A stretch of DNA of 64,000 nucleotides from Carya illinoinensis (taxonomy: Eukaryota; Streptophyta; Magnoliopsida; Fagales; Juglandaceae), in the NCBI RefSeq assembly GCF_018687715.1, contig NC_056760.1:5927501-5991500 (forward strand), written 5' to 3'. The position numbers were made by a program, and so were the translations under genes. How positions within the stretch are numbered: position 1 is the first letter of the stretch; the number at the start of each line of letters is the position of its first letter. The notes beneath the pieces were generated by a model. The model did not search any database, was not told the origin of the DNA, and saw only the letters and a program-made list of their open reading frames with translations. Of this stretch, positions 25,501-36,926 are shown in pieces.

Positions 25501-28500
25501 GCTCCATAAGAAATCCTTTTGTAACTTCTATCTCTATCATTACCCCCAAGGCTCAAGGAATATAAAAAGCTGAAACATCATCAATTTCCCAATCATGTAC
25601 AGCTCTAGTAAAACAAACATCACAGACCTCTATTAGAGTTGTACCCCTTTCTAATGAAATCCCAAAGACTTGCACCATAAGCCCCCTGTAACCTCCTTAG
25701 AGCTCCATCCCCCTAGTCACTCCCATATTTCCGATCAATAACCTCCTTCCATAGCAACTTCCCTCCCGATCGATTTTTTTTATTGACACCATGTGTTTGG
25801 GAACAACAGCTCAACTAATTTCGGGGTTGCACAGGTCCTTGACAAGGAGTTTTGCCAAGTTTCTCACAAGTGCACATCAGGTAATTTCAGGGGAAAATCC
25901 TCCAGTCTGATAGCCCCTAGAGATGTTTGCACTCAAAAGGATTTGAACCTGGGACCTGCGGGGAGCATTTCCCAAACCCAAGACCTTTACCCCTTGAGCC
26001 AACCCCTAGGGGTTTCTTCTTCCAATTGATATCTATATAAATCATTTCCATTTCTACTTGCTTGGGAGATGTTGGTTTTTGCATTGTTCTCGTGGTTAAT
26101 GCTTGCAAAGAACACCATGAAGTCCCTCATTCAAACGACTGACTAAACATTCTTAGCAACAAGAACAAAATCAAGTATTTGTCTTTCCCAGAAAAAACAT
26201 CTTGGTGCTTAAAGATAATTTGCTCCACTATCGTACTCATACGATTAGCAAGCACTTTCAAAATTATCTTATAAACTCCTACAAGGCTAATAGGACGAAA
26301 ATCCTTCAACTCAAAAGCTCAAGATTTTTTTGGAATGAGAGCAATGAAGGTAGCATTAAGAGATTTTTCAAACTTATAAAAGGAAAAAAAATTCCCACAT
26401 CACATTTTTCACAATATCCCAACAAGCTTGGAAAAAGGCCATAGAGAAGTCGTCTGGACCAGGGGTTTTATCTTTAACCATCCCACTAACCACCTGAAAA
26501 ACTCATAAACGTCAAACGGTCTCTCCAACCTGCTCACACTGAGGATCTAGAGAACCAAATGCCAAACCATCAAGTTTAGGTCTCCAAGCAGTTGGTTTAG
26601 TTAGAAGCACTTCATAAAACTACACAATATGATCTTGAATCTAAGGAGAGATGAAAACACAATTTTATCATAATGAAGCAACTCAATGGCATTACAATGC
26701 CGATGTGAGTTAGCCATTCTGTGAAAAAATTTAGTGCATTTATCTCCCTCTTTCAATCAAAGGTGATGGCAAGCTTGATTTTGAAGTCTCAAAATGCCTT
26801 TGTTCAAGGTAGGCAAATCCTTGACTTGGTTCTTATTGCCAATGAATGTCTGGATAGTCAGATTAAGTTTGGAGAGCCAGGACTTCTATGCAAGTTGGAT
26901 ATGGAGAAAGCTTATGATCACGTCAATTGGGGATTCTTACTGTATATACTTGAGAGATGTGGCTTTGGTACAAAATGGCGTACTCGGATCCATCATTGTA
27001 TCTCTACGGTTCATTTTTCTGTACTGGTGAATGGCACGTCAAAAGGCTTTTTCAAAAGCTACCGAGGTTTGCGACAAGGGGATCCCCTTTCTCCACTTCT
27101 CTTTGTTTTTGTGATGGAAGCCTATAATAAGATGATTTCAGGGGCAGTGGCGGGTAGATTCCTATCAAGATTCTCAGTGGGTGAGGTAGCCTCAGGTTCA
27201 CTCAACATCTCTCATTTATTGTTTGCTGATGATACTCTCATTTTTTGCGAGGCCAGACATGAGTAAATTCGAGCTTTGAGGGCTCTCTTATTATGCTTCG
27301 AGGCTATGTTAGGGTTGAAGGTGAATTTGGCCAAATCTGAGGTAGTGCCAGTGGGGCTTATACCCGATGTGGAGAGTTTGGCATCCATCTTAGACTGCAA
27401 GATATCTCAACTACCCATGAAGTGTCTTGGCCTTCCGTTGGGCGTGGCTTTTAAATCAAAATCCGTTTGGGATGAGGTGCTAGAAAAAATGGAGAGGAAA
27501 TTAGCCGGTTGGAAGCGGATGTACTTATCCAAAGGGGGCCGAGCGATGCTCATCAAGAGCACTCTTTCTAACTTACCAACGTACTTCTTCTCATTATGCC
27601 CGCTCCCCGCCAAGGTGGCTCATCGCATGTAGAAACTTCAACGTGATTTCCTATGGGGAGGGTTAAAGGACGAGTTTAAATTCCACTTAATGAAATGGGC
27701 CACAATTTGTTTTCCTATTAAAGGAGGCTTGGGAATCTGGAATTTGAAATCTTTCAATAATGCTTTGTTGGGCAAATGGTTATCGAGATAGCATCATGAA
27801 CGGGAGGCCTTGTGGCGAACAGTTATTGCTTTGAAACAAGGAGAATCATGGGGAGGTTGGTGTTCCAATGAGGTGAGTGGGCCTCATGGATTTGGGCTTT
27901 GGAAAAATATTAGAAGAGGTTGGGACACATATGCCGCACATGCTTGCTTCAAAGTTGGAAATGGAGTAAAGGTAAAATTTTGGCAAGATTTATGTTGTGG
28001 TGATCGGGCACTCAAGGATGTTTTTCCTCAAGTCTATGGCGTAGCTAGAAGGAAAGAGGCATCAATAGCCGATCTAGTTATTATCTCCAATGGCATTCCT
28101 CAATGGAACATTTCCTTCCTTAGAGATGCACAAGACTAGGAAATGGATGAATTTTCGGTGTTTTTTGACCAGGTGTACTCCACTCGGGTGTCTGGGGTAG
28201 GTGAAGACAAGATTTATTGACGCCCTTCTAAGAAGGGAGTCTTCACAGCCCGTTCTTTCTATCATTCTTTGACTATGCAGAATTCAGATTTTTTCCCATG
28301 GAATAGCATCTGGAGGACAAAGGCACATCCAAATGCAGCCTTTTTTGTTTGGACAGCCTCTTTGGGGAAGATTCTGACTATAGACAACTTAAGGAAACGT
28401 GGCATCATAGTTATGGACTGGTGTTATATGTGCAAGAAGAGTGGCGAGTCCACTGACCATCTATTACTACATTGTGAGGTTGCTATGACCTTAAGTTTTT

Positions 28501-30926
28501 GCTCTACTGGGTTTAGCTTGGGTGATACCGGAAAGGGTATGTGACTTTCTAGCCTCTTGGAGAGGTATTAGGGACAACTCTCAAATTGCATCCATATGGA
28601 AGATGATACTTATATGTCTATGGTGGTGCATTTGGAGGGAACGGAATGCAAGAAGCTTTGAAGATCAAAAGCAATCGATGGAAGAGCTTAGAAATTTGTT
28701 TTTCATTACCTTGCTTCATTGATCAATTGTAATTGATTTCCATGCCATGTCTTTTCACGAATTCATTGTATCTCTAAATTAGCACGCTTAAGCGTTGCTC
28801 TTGTATATGTTTTGTATACTTGGGCATTTGCCTCCTTTTAATCAATATAATCTTTTTACCGATCAAAAAAAAAAAATGAGTCCTTGATTTTTGCCACCAA
28901 CAAATCTCTTCCATCAACAAAACCCTCTCAAGGTCAGTCACCATTGCTTTTTTCCTCAACAACGCCTCCTCCGACATAACATCATCCTCCTCCCCAACCT
29001 CCAAAACATGCAGCTCCAAAAGAGAATTTTCTGGTTGTCAACATTCCCAAAAGATTTTTTTTTTTTTTTGACAAGTAATAAATATTATATAAATCAATAG
29101 GAATAAAAAAGTACACTGGATGTATATAAGAAAACACACTGGATGTATATAAGAAAACACTTAGCCCATACTAGAGAGCCCCTAATGACCCAAAAAGTCC
29201 GTGAAAAACTACCCAAAATACATCAAGCCCAAATTGGAATTGAACACACCTCCCCAACCCCAACCCCCCGTTTCCCGTAAAACTAATAGTCTGCTCGAAA
29301 CTCCCTTTACGGGAACGTCTTCACAATGTCCTCCCTTTAGCTTTCCCTCGACTTGAGCTACCACCCTTAGCGTCGCAGTTGATTGCCTAAGAAAGACGCT
29401 TTAACTCTCTGCTTTTCTTAAAACTTAATTTGGTTTCAGCCGCATGGCTCACCTCAATCGCAGTGAGTAGTGCTTGAAATTGGTCTTCGTATATGTGAAA
29501 TTCCCACGATATGGTGAAACTTGTTAACTTTATTCAGAACCCACTCCGAAGGTGAATCTGCCGTATCGTTTATCGGAGGAAGAGAAACCAAGGGAACAAC
29601 ATTAGCCCCAGACAGAGTATCCAACTGCACTCCCAACTCCAGACATTCCTCCACACAAGGCACCAACGACAAATCCTGAGTTTCTATCACCATTAAAGGT
29701 TCCTCCCCTCCATCGACGAGGACATTGCTTGTATGTGCACCATCCTCCAACGATCCTTTCAGTGCCACTTTGTCAAAACCGACTGCTCCCTCAGGAGGCA
29801 TAGAACAAGTAGGGATTGAAAGTGAACCTTGGAAAAAAGTATCAACCCCATTTGCAATTGGTGATCGAGGGCCTACTGCTCCCTCAAAAGGCATAGACAA
29901 CAAGTTACTGATGTCCTGAGTGTTACCGGTGTGGACAGCGATACCGGCATCCAACGATCCTATCTGAGATGCACACTTGAGGCCTTCAAACCGGTAGAAT
30001 CTACCCCCCGCCCTCCCTGGTCCATTTTCGACCCACTACCGAAACCCATGACTAGTTCCAGCCCCTTATCCACTTTAATCATCAGATCTCTCACATACTT
30101 CATTCCACTTCTACTTTAATCATCTCAAAAACTTTTACATTCCACTTATTCAAATCAAGCTTCAAAGCTTTAAGCTTACCAGCAAGGATAAAACTAGGAG
30201 TACCCGCGAACTGATGAGAAGACCACGAACTCCTAACCTTATCAACAAACCCATCAGCTCCTAACCACATGTTTTCAAACTTAAAATACCTCCGACCCCC
30301 ATGAATACCACCACAATCCAGAAAAATGGGGAAATGATCTGAACATACACAAGACAATCTCTTCTGGCACAGTTCCAAGTAATGAACATCCAAGATGGAG
30401 AAACAAGGAATCTACCCAATATCGATTTGTCCCTCCCACCACTTCCCTCCTTAACATAATTAATGGAACATTTTAATCTCTTAATTCCCTTTTTTGTAGA
30501 AGCTGATCTCAAAGCTGAGGAACATTCAGATTCGATAGCAACAAGGAGAGCCTTAAATTGCTCTTCGAAACCATCACAAGATATCCCCACACATGCTTGT
30601 ATTTCCTCAACCTCTTTTAGGACCCAATCTAGAACAATACTGGAAGAAGATTGAGGCGGGATAGTGCATAAAGGGGTCGGACCACCCACATTCTCATCAA
30701 AGCAGTCCCCCTCACAAAGACCCATTTGCAGATTAGACTCATCCAAAACCCCTCCTGGTGAGACAGCCTGTTGCAACACTCCAATATTGGGTTCGTATAG
30801 TTTGGGCAAAATTATTTTTCCTTGAGGTGTGCACTTGACTAATATCTCTACACCTTTGGTTCTCCCCATTGAAGGAGCATAGATAATTTCATCCTTGGAT
30901 TTCTTAAGATTGGTACTGATGTAACT

Positions 30927-30964
<38 letters not shown>

Positions 30965-31985
30965 TACTGATGTAATTTGTTGGAGTTCAGAAGCAACAAT
31001 TTTTTATTTATGTACGGATGTTTATTGATTCATATTCCAGGCTTCTAATTCTAACAACCTATATTCTGGGTTGATGCTGTATTTCAGGTCGAAATAGATG
31101 GACAGGTCTTAGGGAGAGGGATTGGGCTAACATGGGATGAGGCTAAGATGCAGGTATTTTTACTTATATATATATATATATATATATAGACAAATTTGGT
31201 TTAAGGGTTTCACATTATCTCTTCTGTGAATTTTATGTGCCTTTATTTTTCCAACCACCTCAACATGCTTTTCTTCAGGCTGCTGAAAAGGCACTCGGAA
31301 GTCTAAGATCAATGCTCGGTCAATTTAGTCAGAAACATCAGGGTTCTCCTAGGTGTGTGATTTAACCATTTACCAGTGTTCAGTTACCAATTTTCTTTTG
31401 CATCAAAACTTCTAATTTAATCTTGAGTTATGGCATGGCAAGCCATCCCCACATATTTTAATCAATATTGTGATTTTGTGGGGTGAGAAGACTGAATACT
31501 CCCCATTGAATATATGTTTAGTTGTCTCATCTCTGTTCAGATTTGGGGAAAACATTGTAAATATTGAGCATTCTCTCTTATAGTATCTTCCTCCTGCCCG
31601 TCTTCTGTTTGTTCGTGCACATGGAACTTCCTTGGGTAATTGCTTATATGTCTCCAGCAAACATGTATAAACAACGTTTGTCCTTCTTCTTTTTTTTTTT
31701 GGGGGGGTGGGGTGGGGTGGGAGACCTCAGGCAAAGTTGATGAAACTAATTCCTTCATACTGCAGTTCTATTAGCTGGAATTCTATTTCTTCTCTAAGAA
31801 CATGCTTTTCTAGTTTCTTTTATTTTCTTTCTCCACTTCCTTTTTCTCATTTGGTGGTTTTGACAATGTGAATAAGGTCATTGCATGGTATTTCGAATAA
31901 ACGTATGAAGCCAGAATTTCCGCAAGTTCTGCAGCAGATGCCTTCTTCTGCTAGATATGCCAAGAATGCTCCACCTGTCCCCTGA
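16573..31985 (+). CDS. CPL1: CPL1, RNA polymerase II C-terminal domain phosphatase-like 1
   Basis: CPL1 is a nuclear phosphatase acting on serine residues of the RNA polymerase II CTD heptad. In plants it affects stress gene expression and microRNA processing. Coding exons: 16573-16848, 17740-18216, 18597-18807, 18998-19155, 19230-19300, 19500-19605, 19702-19785, 19964-20536, 20641-20704, 21392-21522, 21615-21668, 22564-22660, 22997-23229, 23346-23432, 31088-31153, 31279-31352, 31877-31985. They sum to 2,871 nt (956 aa plus stop) with consistent phases; Arabidopsis CPL1 has about 967. The catalytic motif DLDET is at residues 147-151, in [32 protein letters not shown] near 340-351 carries the second acidic pair. 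Two dsRNA-binding domains lie near 700-767 and 837-912, and a basic NKRMKP near the C terminus. Intron 14 is 7,655 bp and full of transposons, yet its GT and AG are kept. Confidence 0.95.
22083..22165 (+). mobile_element. LINE 3' tail in CPL1 intron 11
   Basis: GGTGTTCCTCTCGTGTACTT followed by CCTATACCCGGGCTATGCC and a TTTAATAAATCC end matches the 3' end pattern of the other LINEs here. No coding part was seen; the preceding 21860-22080 is unassigned intron sequence. Confidence 0.5.
24608..25534 (-). mobile_element. LINE-E: 5'-truncated LINE nested in LINE-A, itself split by a small hAT element
   Basis: The 3' end is the T run at 24608-24616, followed by the usual tail pattern on the minus strand. 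Once 24929-25494 plus one target duplication is removed, the minus strand reads through [20 protein letters not shown], then [20 protein letters not shown] and [14 protein letters not shown]. These are the reverse-transcriptase thumb region and beyond. The homologous part of LINE-C reads [20 protein letters not shown]. Sequence on both sides belongs to LINE-A. Confidence 0.72.
24921..25502. mobile_element. Non-autonomous hAT element with 8-bp target-site duplication, nested in LINE-E
   Basis: The element at 24929-25494 (566 bp) begins TAGGGGTGTCAAATCG and ends TTGCCACCTCTA, whose reverse complement is TAGAGGTGGCAA. It is flanked by CAATCTGC (24921-24928) and CAATCCGC (25495-25502), differing at one base. 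Subterminal regions repeat motifs such as GTTAACGGGTCGTGTC and AACCCGTTAAGC. No coding capacity. A relative is at 52054-52625. Confidence 0.82.
25774..26014 (-). mobile_element. tRNA-derived SINE nested in LINE-A
   Basis: On the minus strand the element carries a polymerase III A box TGGCTCAAGGGG (26001-25990) and a perfect B box GGTTCAAATCC (25949-25939) about 40 bases apart. These are followed by a tRNA-unrelated body and a short poly-A end (T run at 25774-25781 on the plus strand). A length near 240 bp fits plant SINEs. It separates two pieces of LINE-A, so it inserted after LINE-A. The exact 5' end and target duplication are not certain. Confidence 0.75.
26760..28876 (+). mobile_element. 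LINE-C: 5'-truncated L1-type element, plus strand, nested in LINE-A
   Basis: This is the best-kept LINE here. The reverse transcriptase begins in the palm region with [20 protein letters not shown] and [16 protein letters not shown], then [19 protein letters not shown] and the catalytic FADD at 27222-27233. Then come [18 protein letters not shown] and [20 protein letters not shown], and the terminal zinc-knuckle region [20 protein letters not shown] and [15 protein letters not shown]. In-frame stops occur near 27264, 27630, 27789 and 28137, and there is a frameshift near 28510. The 3' tail ends in 12 A at 28865-28876. It shares the transcriptional orientation of CPL1. LINE-A resumes on both sides within one conserved peptide. 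Confidence 0.85.
29055..30120 (-). mobile_element. LINE-D: internally deleted LINE nested in LINE-A
   Basis: The 3' end is a T run at 29055-29069. The minus strand carries an ORF1/linker-like frame (29954-29454) ending [19 protein letters not shown], then runs quickly into a 3' tail. Endonuclease and reverse transcriptase are absent, so this is a deletion derivative. Near the tail a 27-base unit containing CACTGGATGTATATAAGAAA is duplicated in tandem (29112-29160). The LINE-A phrase KWNVKVF is cut at its right border and resumes as FGNVDNQ at its left border. Confidence 0.65.
30931..30960. repeat. (GA)15 microsatellite in CPL1 intron 14
   Basis: This is a pure GA dinucleotide run. The bases TGGTACTGATGTAA occur directly before it and again directly after it. 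Confidence 0.9.
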
Positions 31986-33750
31986 AAGACTATAGAACCT
32001 TCCCTCATTTTGGCATGGCTGCCGTTGGGATGTTTTGATGGTAAATAACAAACTTAAAGACGGACAAGGACCATTCAGATCCAGGACTGCCAATTGACTA
32101 TTGGCCCTACATTCTTCTTAAGATCTCTAAAAGATGAGCGGAACTCCCAACAGATGATCTTTTGGCTTCATCTCATATTGATTTGAAAGCAGAGACACCA
32201 AATTGACTCCAGTCCCGAGGTATATGTGTTTCAAGATTTTTTCGCTCCCTATCCTATGAGCCATTTTCTCCTCAAATTGCTTACAGACCTGACATGAAGA
32301 AAGAGGGCTCTTCTTGAGGGCGAGTAGCATGTAGTCCCACTATTTGATGTGGCCGGCGCTGTAAGTGCCATTCTTTTCTGTGAGCCGATCTGGGTTGGAT
32401 TTAATTGCAGTGTAATTGTGTTTGTTTAAGCCGAAGAAAACTGAATATGGTGTTGACCAAGGGAAGTGCCATGCTCGGTGTCGTAATTTACTAACCATTG
32501 ACAGTCCTACCCAATCCACAGACTGTTTTCCTCATCGCCACCTCTCTGAAGATACTTAATTTCATTGTCCTGAGATTGGCAAAAGTTAATGGCGATAGTG
32601 AACCGAGCTGATCTATTACAGTTTCTTCACTTGTAAGTATGGATTGGAAATCCCCGTCTCCGATGCCATTGAGGTGTTGTGTGAGTGGTTAGGTAGTTAC
32701 TTCAAGGTGGATGTTTTGTTTCGTAAGCATGACTTGGAAGATTTTCCCAACAACTCCTTTTGGATTTTTTATTTTTTAATATAAAATCTGGTTAGACATT
32801 GCATACATCCGGAATTGTACAATCGTCAAACGCTTATACAAAAACATGGTTTTGAAATCAATGGGCAGGGAGGCTGATTTTTTGTGTACACCCCATTATG
32901 TGCTTGATCACTTCCAAATTCCCACTCGGGTCATATGTTTCCCTTTGTATCACAGTTTTCCTTAGTCCTTGTTATTGTGATTGACTAATTATATTACTTA
33001 TTACACAAGCAATGTAATTCCTAGCTGAAATGATTCGTTCATTTGAATCATTTGTATACTATCTTAATGATTGGCTTATTTTGGCTATAAAAATAATAAT
33101 AATAATAACAACTAAACTAAACCATCTTGACTAATTTACTAAATAAATAAAAAAATACAATTTCTATTCATATAATTTTGGACATTTATGTTTTGCAAAA
33201 ATATTTGAGGCAGTAAACAAATGCATTATGTTGTGCCAAAAACTATAAAAAGGAAAAGGAGGACAACTCCCTAGTTGGTTGCAAGTGCATGTTACTGATT
33301 TATCTTCGTCTAGCAATTTTATTCATCATCCCTATGTATCACTTTTTTTTTTTTTAATTTTTAAAAAAATTTCAAGTTTTTTTGGTTTTATTCTTTTAAA
33401 ACTAATTGAATTCTTTTAGTCATCATTTATATAATACATTTGGTAAGAGAACAAATTTTAAAAAGGAAAAATTCTAAACATAAGTCCATACACCACATTA
33501 TCCATTTTTTTAAATATTTTTAATATTTTTCTGTTATCAAATGTTTTGTATATGAATAATGAATAGAAAAATTAAATTAGTTTAAAAAAATTAATCCAAA
33601 AAACATTTTAAAAAATTTAAAAAATAAAAAAGTAATGCTCTTTAAAAAAATATGACGGTGTGTGAGAATAATGATTTGCTCATTAATTATATTAAAGAGA
33701 AGGAAAAAGCTGAAAGGAAAAGGAGTTAGAGAAACCACGTCGTTTTAGTA
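31986..33750. other. CPL1 3' UTR and AT-rich intergenic spacer
   Basis: The first few hundred bases after the CPL1 stop at 31983-31985 have balanced composition, consistent with 3' UTR. From about 32750 the sequence is AT-rich spacer. No gene was recognised; short frames at 31878-32330 on the minus strand lie opposite CPL1 exon 17 and its 3' UTR. Confidence 0.5.
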
Positions 33751-33763
33751 AAGTGTTCCAGAT

Positions 33764-33772
33764 CTATATAAT
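33764..33772 (+). promoter_or_regulatory. Probable TATA box of the clathrin light chain gene
   Basis: CTATATAAT lies 106 bases upstream of the start codon. An ACGT-core motif (CCACGTCG) sits about 28 bases further upstream. Spacing suggests transcription starts near 33800. Confidence 0.6.
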
Positions 33773-33877
33773 GCCGAAAGTTGAGTGCGTCAAGTTGTCT
33801 GAGGCAAAAAAACTCTATACGTTTTAGCATTTTACAGAGAGACGGTGCGATAGAGGCAGAGTAGCATTTCGAGAGAG

Positions 33878-36800
33878 ATGTCTTCCTTCGACGCGTACGG
33901 CATCGATGGTGAGGAGATGAACGTGAACTCTTCTGATCGTCATTTTGTTGACGACGACGAGGAGAGTTTCGCTGAAGGCGGCTACGGATCCGGATCCTAC
34001 CCCAGCTTCCCAGCTGCGACAGGAGACTTCTCCGGAGGGTTCCCCGCGGACGGTGACATCGCCGTCGACCACGCCTCTGACTCTCCGGGGATCTTTGGAT
34101 TTGATGATCCAAACGCTAGCTACTCCCAGTCTCCGTACGATCAGATCCATGCGGAGAACGGAAATGGTTACGGTGTAGGTGAAAACGGCGCTGATGACGA
34201 CGTTTTTGTCTCGGATGGACCCGTGCTTCCACCGCCGACAGAGATGGAGCCCGAGGAAGGGTTTGCTCTTCGTGAATGGAGGCGGTGAGGATTTTAATGT
34301 GTTGATTTCTTGCTTCTTATCTATCAAAACTCTTTGAGATTTGATTTCTTTGATGTGTTAACTTTCAGATCTAATTTGGATTTTGTTGCAGTGCTCATAG
34401 ATCTAGATTTCTTTTTTTTTCTTTCATAGTTAATTCCAATTTTTTACTGTTTTTGCTTGGTTGTTTAGTTAAAACTGTTGCATCGAAGGTACTCTTATTG
34501 TGTTGCCTGCGAAGTTGTGCTTTTTGGAGAATTATGTATGGAAACTTATTTTTTCTGATCTTGTTTATGAATTATATTAAATGAAGTTAGTCCACTTTTA
34601 GTTAAGTGCAGCTTAATTTCTGTGTTATCTGGATGTAGAGCTAAGTTTTCTTAGTTTATGGCTTAATTCATTATGATCCTATATAGACATCACAGAATCT
34701 TATGGCATGCATGCATGGACACGCATAGTTTTTGTACGTAACTGTGCATCTAGGCTATCTGTGTGCCACATGGATTTCTTTTTTCTCTCTGTGCAGATTG
34801 ATCCGTATTTTACTTATTAAAAAACATATAATGCTGAGGAATCTTGAGGATCAATTCTCATTTATTGGGACCCCATGGTTTTAATTCCTGTAGTTAAGGA
34901 TTCCTCACATATCTGCTTTAAACCAGTTAGTGATTCTTGAATCCTTACCATCCTATCAGATAGTATTTATTGTATCGGAGGATCATGTTTCATGGAATTG
35001 TGGCACATATCGCTGTAGAGAATGGCTCATTATTGTATTCCATGTCATAAATTGATGTGATTCTGTGGTTCTTTAGTATAGGAGTGGAAATACAAGTGGT
35101 CCCGGGTGTTTTGAAGGTTTCAACTGTGGACAGCCGTTTAAACTCACTGTCATGAGGTGCTGTTTTTAGGCATTTATTACTTCATGATGAAAATGATCGT
35201 ACATGATCATATTCATTCCATTAACCTTTTCAGTGCCTCGATCCATGGGGCACATGTGGGTTGTGCTGCTCTGGTATGCTACAAATTACCTAGACCTTCT
35301 GGGGAATTTTAGTTATTGTTAATAGATGAAGATTCCCAGGATGTTGTGTGGGGAAGTACTCTTGAAGCCAGATGTTAGAACTTAAATTTTGCAATAGCAG
35401 CACTGATCAAGAGATGGATTCAATGCTGATTCTTGGATTACGTGCCTTAGCCAAAGGGAAGGAAAAAGAAAGGAGGAGGTATAGCTTAGGTTCATGTTTA
35501 GCCGATTTTAAGCAGTTACGATTAAGGCTCTGCTGACTGTAGGCAAACTTTTTCCTCAATTCAATGATAAAAATTTTGCTTAGATGTTATGGGAGTACTT
35601 TGATTGCAATGGATGAGCAGCATTGGTCTCATGCAGGGAGGTCCTGAGATGTCATGCATGTCAGAGTGGACAGGATTCTGCCATAGAAAGAGAAAGAAGA
35701 GGGATTGTCACCGAAGATCTTTAAATAATCACTTAGATAGAGAAGAGTAACAGTGGTGCTATCACTTGTTCAAGAGTTTGTGAGTCTTGGTACTTCCATT
35801 GTTGGTCAAAAGAAAGAAAGATAAGGATGGTCAAAGTTTATAACATCAGCATATTGTGTCTTTAGTTAGAAGGGTTGCTGATCACTGCACGGTGACTAAA
35901 TTTGGGTTTGCTACAGGTGCATCATGCCATACTACTGGGCTTGATCACATATATGTGATTTCAACCCACATGTTGTAAATGCGGTGAGATGCAAGTTTGG
36001 TTAACTTATCATACAGGCAGGCCGTGGCATATCTGGAAAGAACAGGGATTAAATTTAGAAAATTCAAATGTCTGGTATAACACTTGATTGATCTGGTTTT
36101 TCTAGTAAGGAACACTTCTGTGTTGTTTGATAATTATAAATGTGAAGAAACTTCTCTTTTTTTTATCGTTCTGAATTATGTTGGAATTACCTGCCGATTA
36201 AATATAAGAAAGGACAAACTGTCAATTTGCTGGTGCAGTCAAAATGCCATTCAGCTTGAGGAGAAGGAGAAGAGGGAGAAAGAAATGAGAATCCAGATTA
36301 TCATAGAGGCTGAGGAGTATATACAAGCTTTTTATGAGAAAAGGAAGGTCAATGTTGAGACTAACAAGTCTAACAACAGAGAAAGGGAGAAGGTAAAATA
36401 TTGAAATGCTAACATAGCCGCACCCTATTTTCTACTACGGTTATAGTCTGCTTAACGCTTTTATTTTTCGCTGGTGCAGTTATCCTTGGCTAATCAAGAG
36501 AAGTTTCATAAAGAGGCAGACAAACAGTACTGGAAAGCAATAGCAGATCTCATTCCTTATGAGGTCCCTAACATTGAGAAGAAGAGAGGTAAGAAAGATC
36601 AGGACAAGAAGCCCTCAATCACAGTTGTTCAGGGCCCAAAGCCTGGGAAACCCACTGATCTTTCAAGGATGCGCCAAATACTGGTGAAGCTAAAGCACAC
36701 ACCTCCTCCCCACATGGTAACCCCTCCACCTGCTCCTGCCAAGGATGGAAAAGACGGGAAGGGAGGAAAAGATGCAAAAAATGAAAAAGATGCGGCATCA

Positions 36801-36926
36801 AATGCAAGTGGATCTGCAGCAGGAGGAGAGCCCGCTTTACCGACCAAAGATGCCAACTCTAACGGTACTTCACACGATTCCAAACAAGAAGTTCTTGCTG
36901 ACGCTGAGGAACAGTCTGCAGCATAG
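33878..36926 (+). CDS. CLC: Clathrin light chain
   Basis: Clathrin light chains bind the heavy-chain hub and regulate assembly of coated vesicles in endocytosis and trans-Golgi traffic. Exons: 33878-34284, 36239-36392 and 36480-36926, together 1,008 nt (335 aa plus stop); phases agree and all sites are GT-AG. The N terminus [16 protein letters not shown] is followed by an acidic, glycine-rich region and [20 protein letters not shown]. Exon 2 (residues 136-187) and the start of exon 3 form the charged helical heavy-chain-binding region: [20 protein letters not shown], then [40 protein letters not shown] is the conserved plant light-chain motif after it. The C terminus is a low-complexity lysine, aspartate, glycine and alanine tail. 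Length matches plant relatives (about 260-340). Intron 1 is 1,954 bp and shows nothing else recognisable. Confidence 0.95.

Larger units (their letters stand above)
23915..30905 (-). mobile_element. LINE-A: old L1-type element in CPL1 intron 14, host for several nested insertions
   Basis: On the minus strand the remnants run in L1 order. First a linker between ORF1 and endonuclease (30869-30440: [32 protein letters not shown]). Then the endonuclease end (30393-30130: [31 protein letters not shown]), then [18 protein letters not shown] (29020-28880). Then [19 protein letters not shown] and [20 protein letters not shown] (26760-26130), then [13 protein letters not shown] and [14 protein letters not shown] (25770-25535). 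Last comes the zinc-knuckle end [30 protein letters not shown] (24600-24080) and a tail of eight T at 23915-23922. The gaps between these pieces are each filled by another mobile element. Most of the endonuclease is deleted. The element is antisense to CPL1 and dead. Confidence 0.8.

Noticed and set aside
25939..26001. tRNA gene on the minus strand
   Set aside because: A and B boxes are present, but the arms do not form a full cloverleaf and the sequence runs into a SINE body with an A tail.
26127..28876. Twin-priming (5' inversion) of a single LINE insertion
   Set aside because: The inverted upstream part and the plus-strand part overlap by about 75 homologous bases and differ in divergence. 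The minus-strand part continues LINE-A on the far side of LINE-C, so two separate elements fit better.
33824..34327. 167-codon open frame on the minus strand
   Set aside because: It is antisense to clathrin light chain exon 1 and resembles nothing; a chance frame in GC-rich coding sequence.
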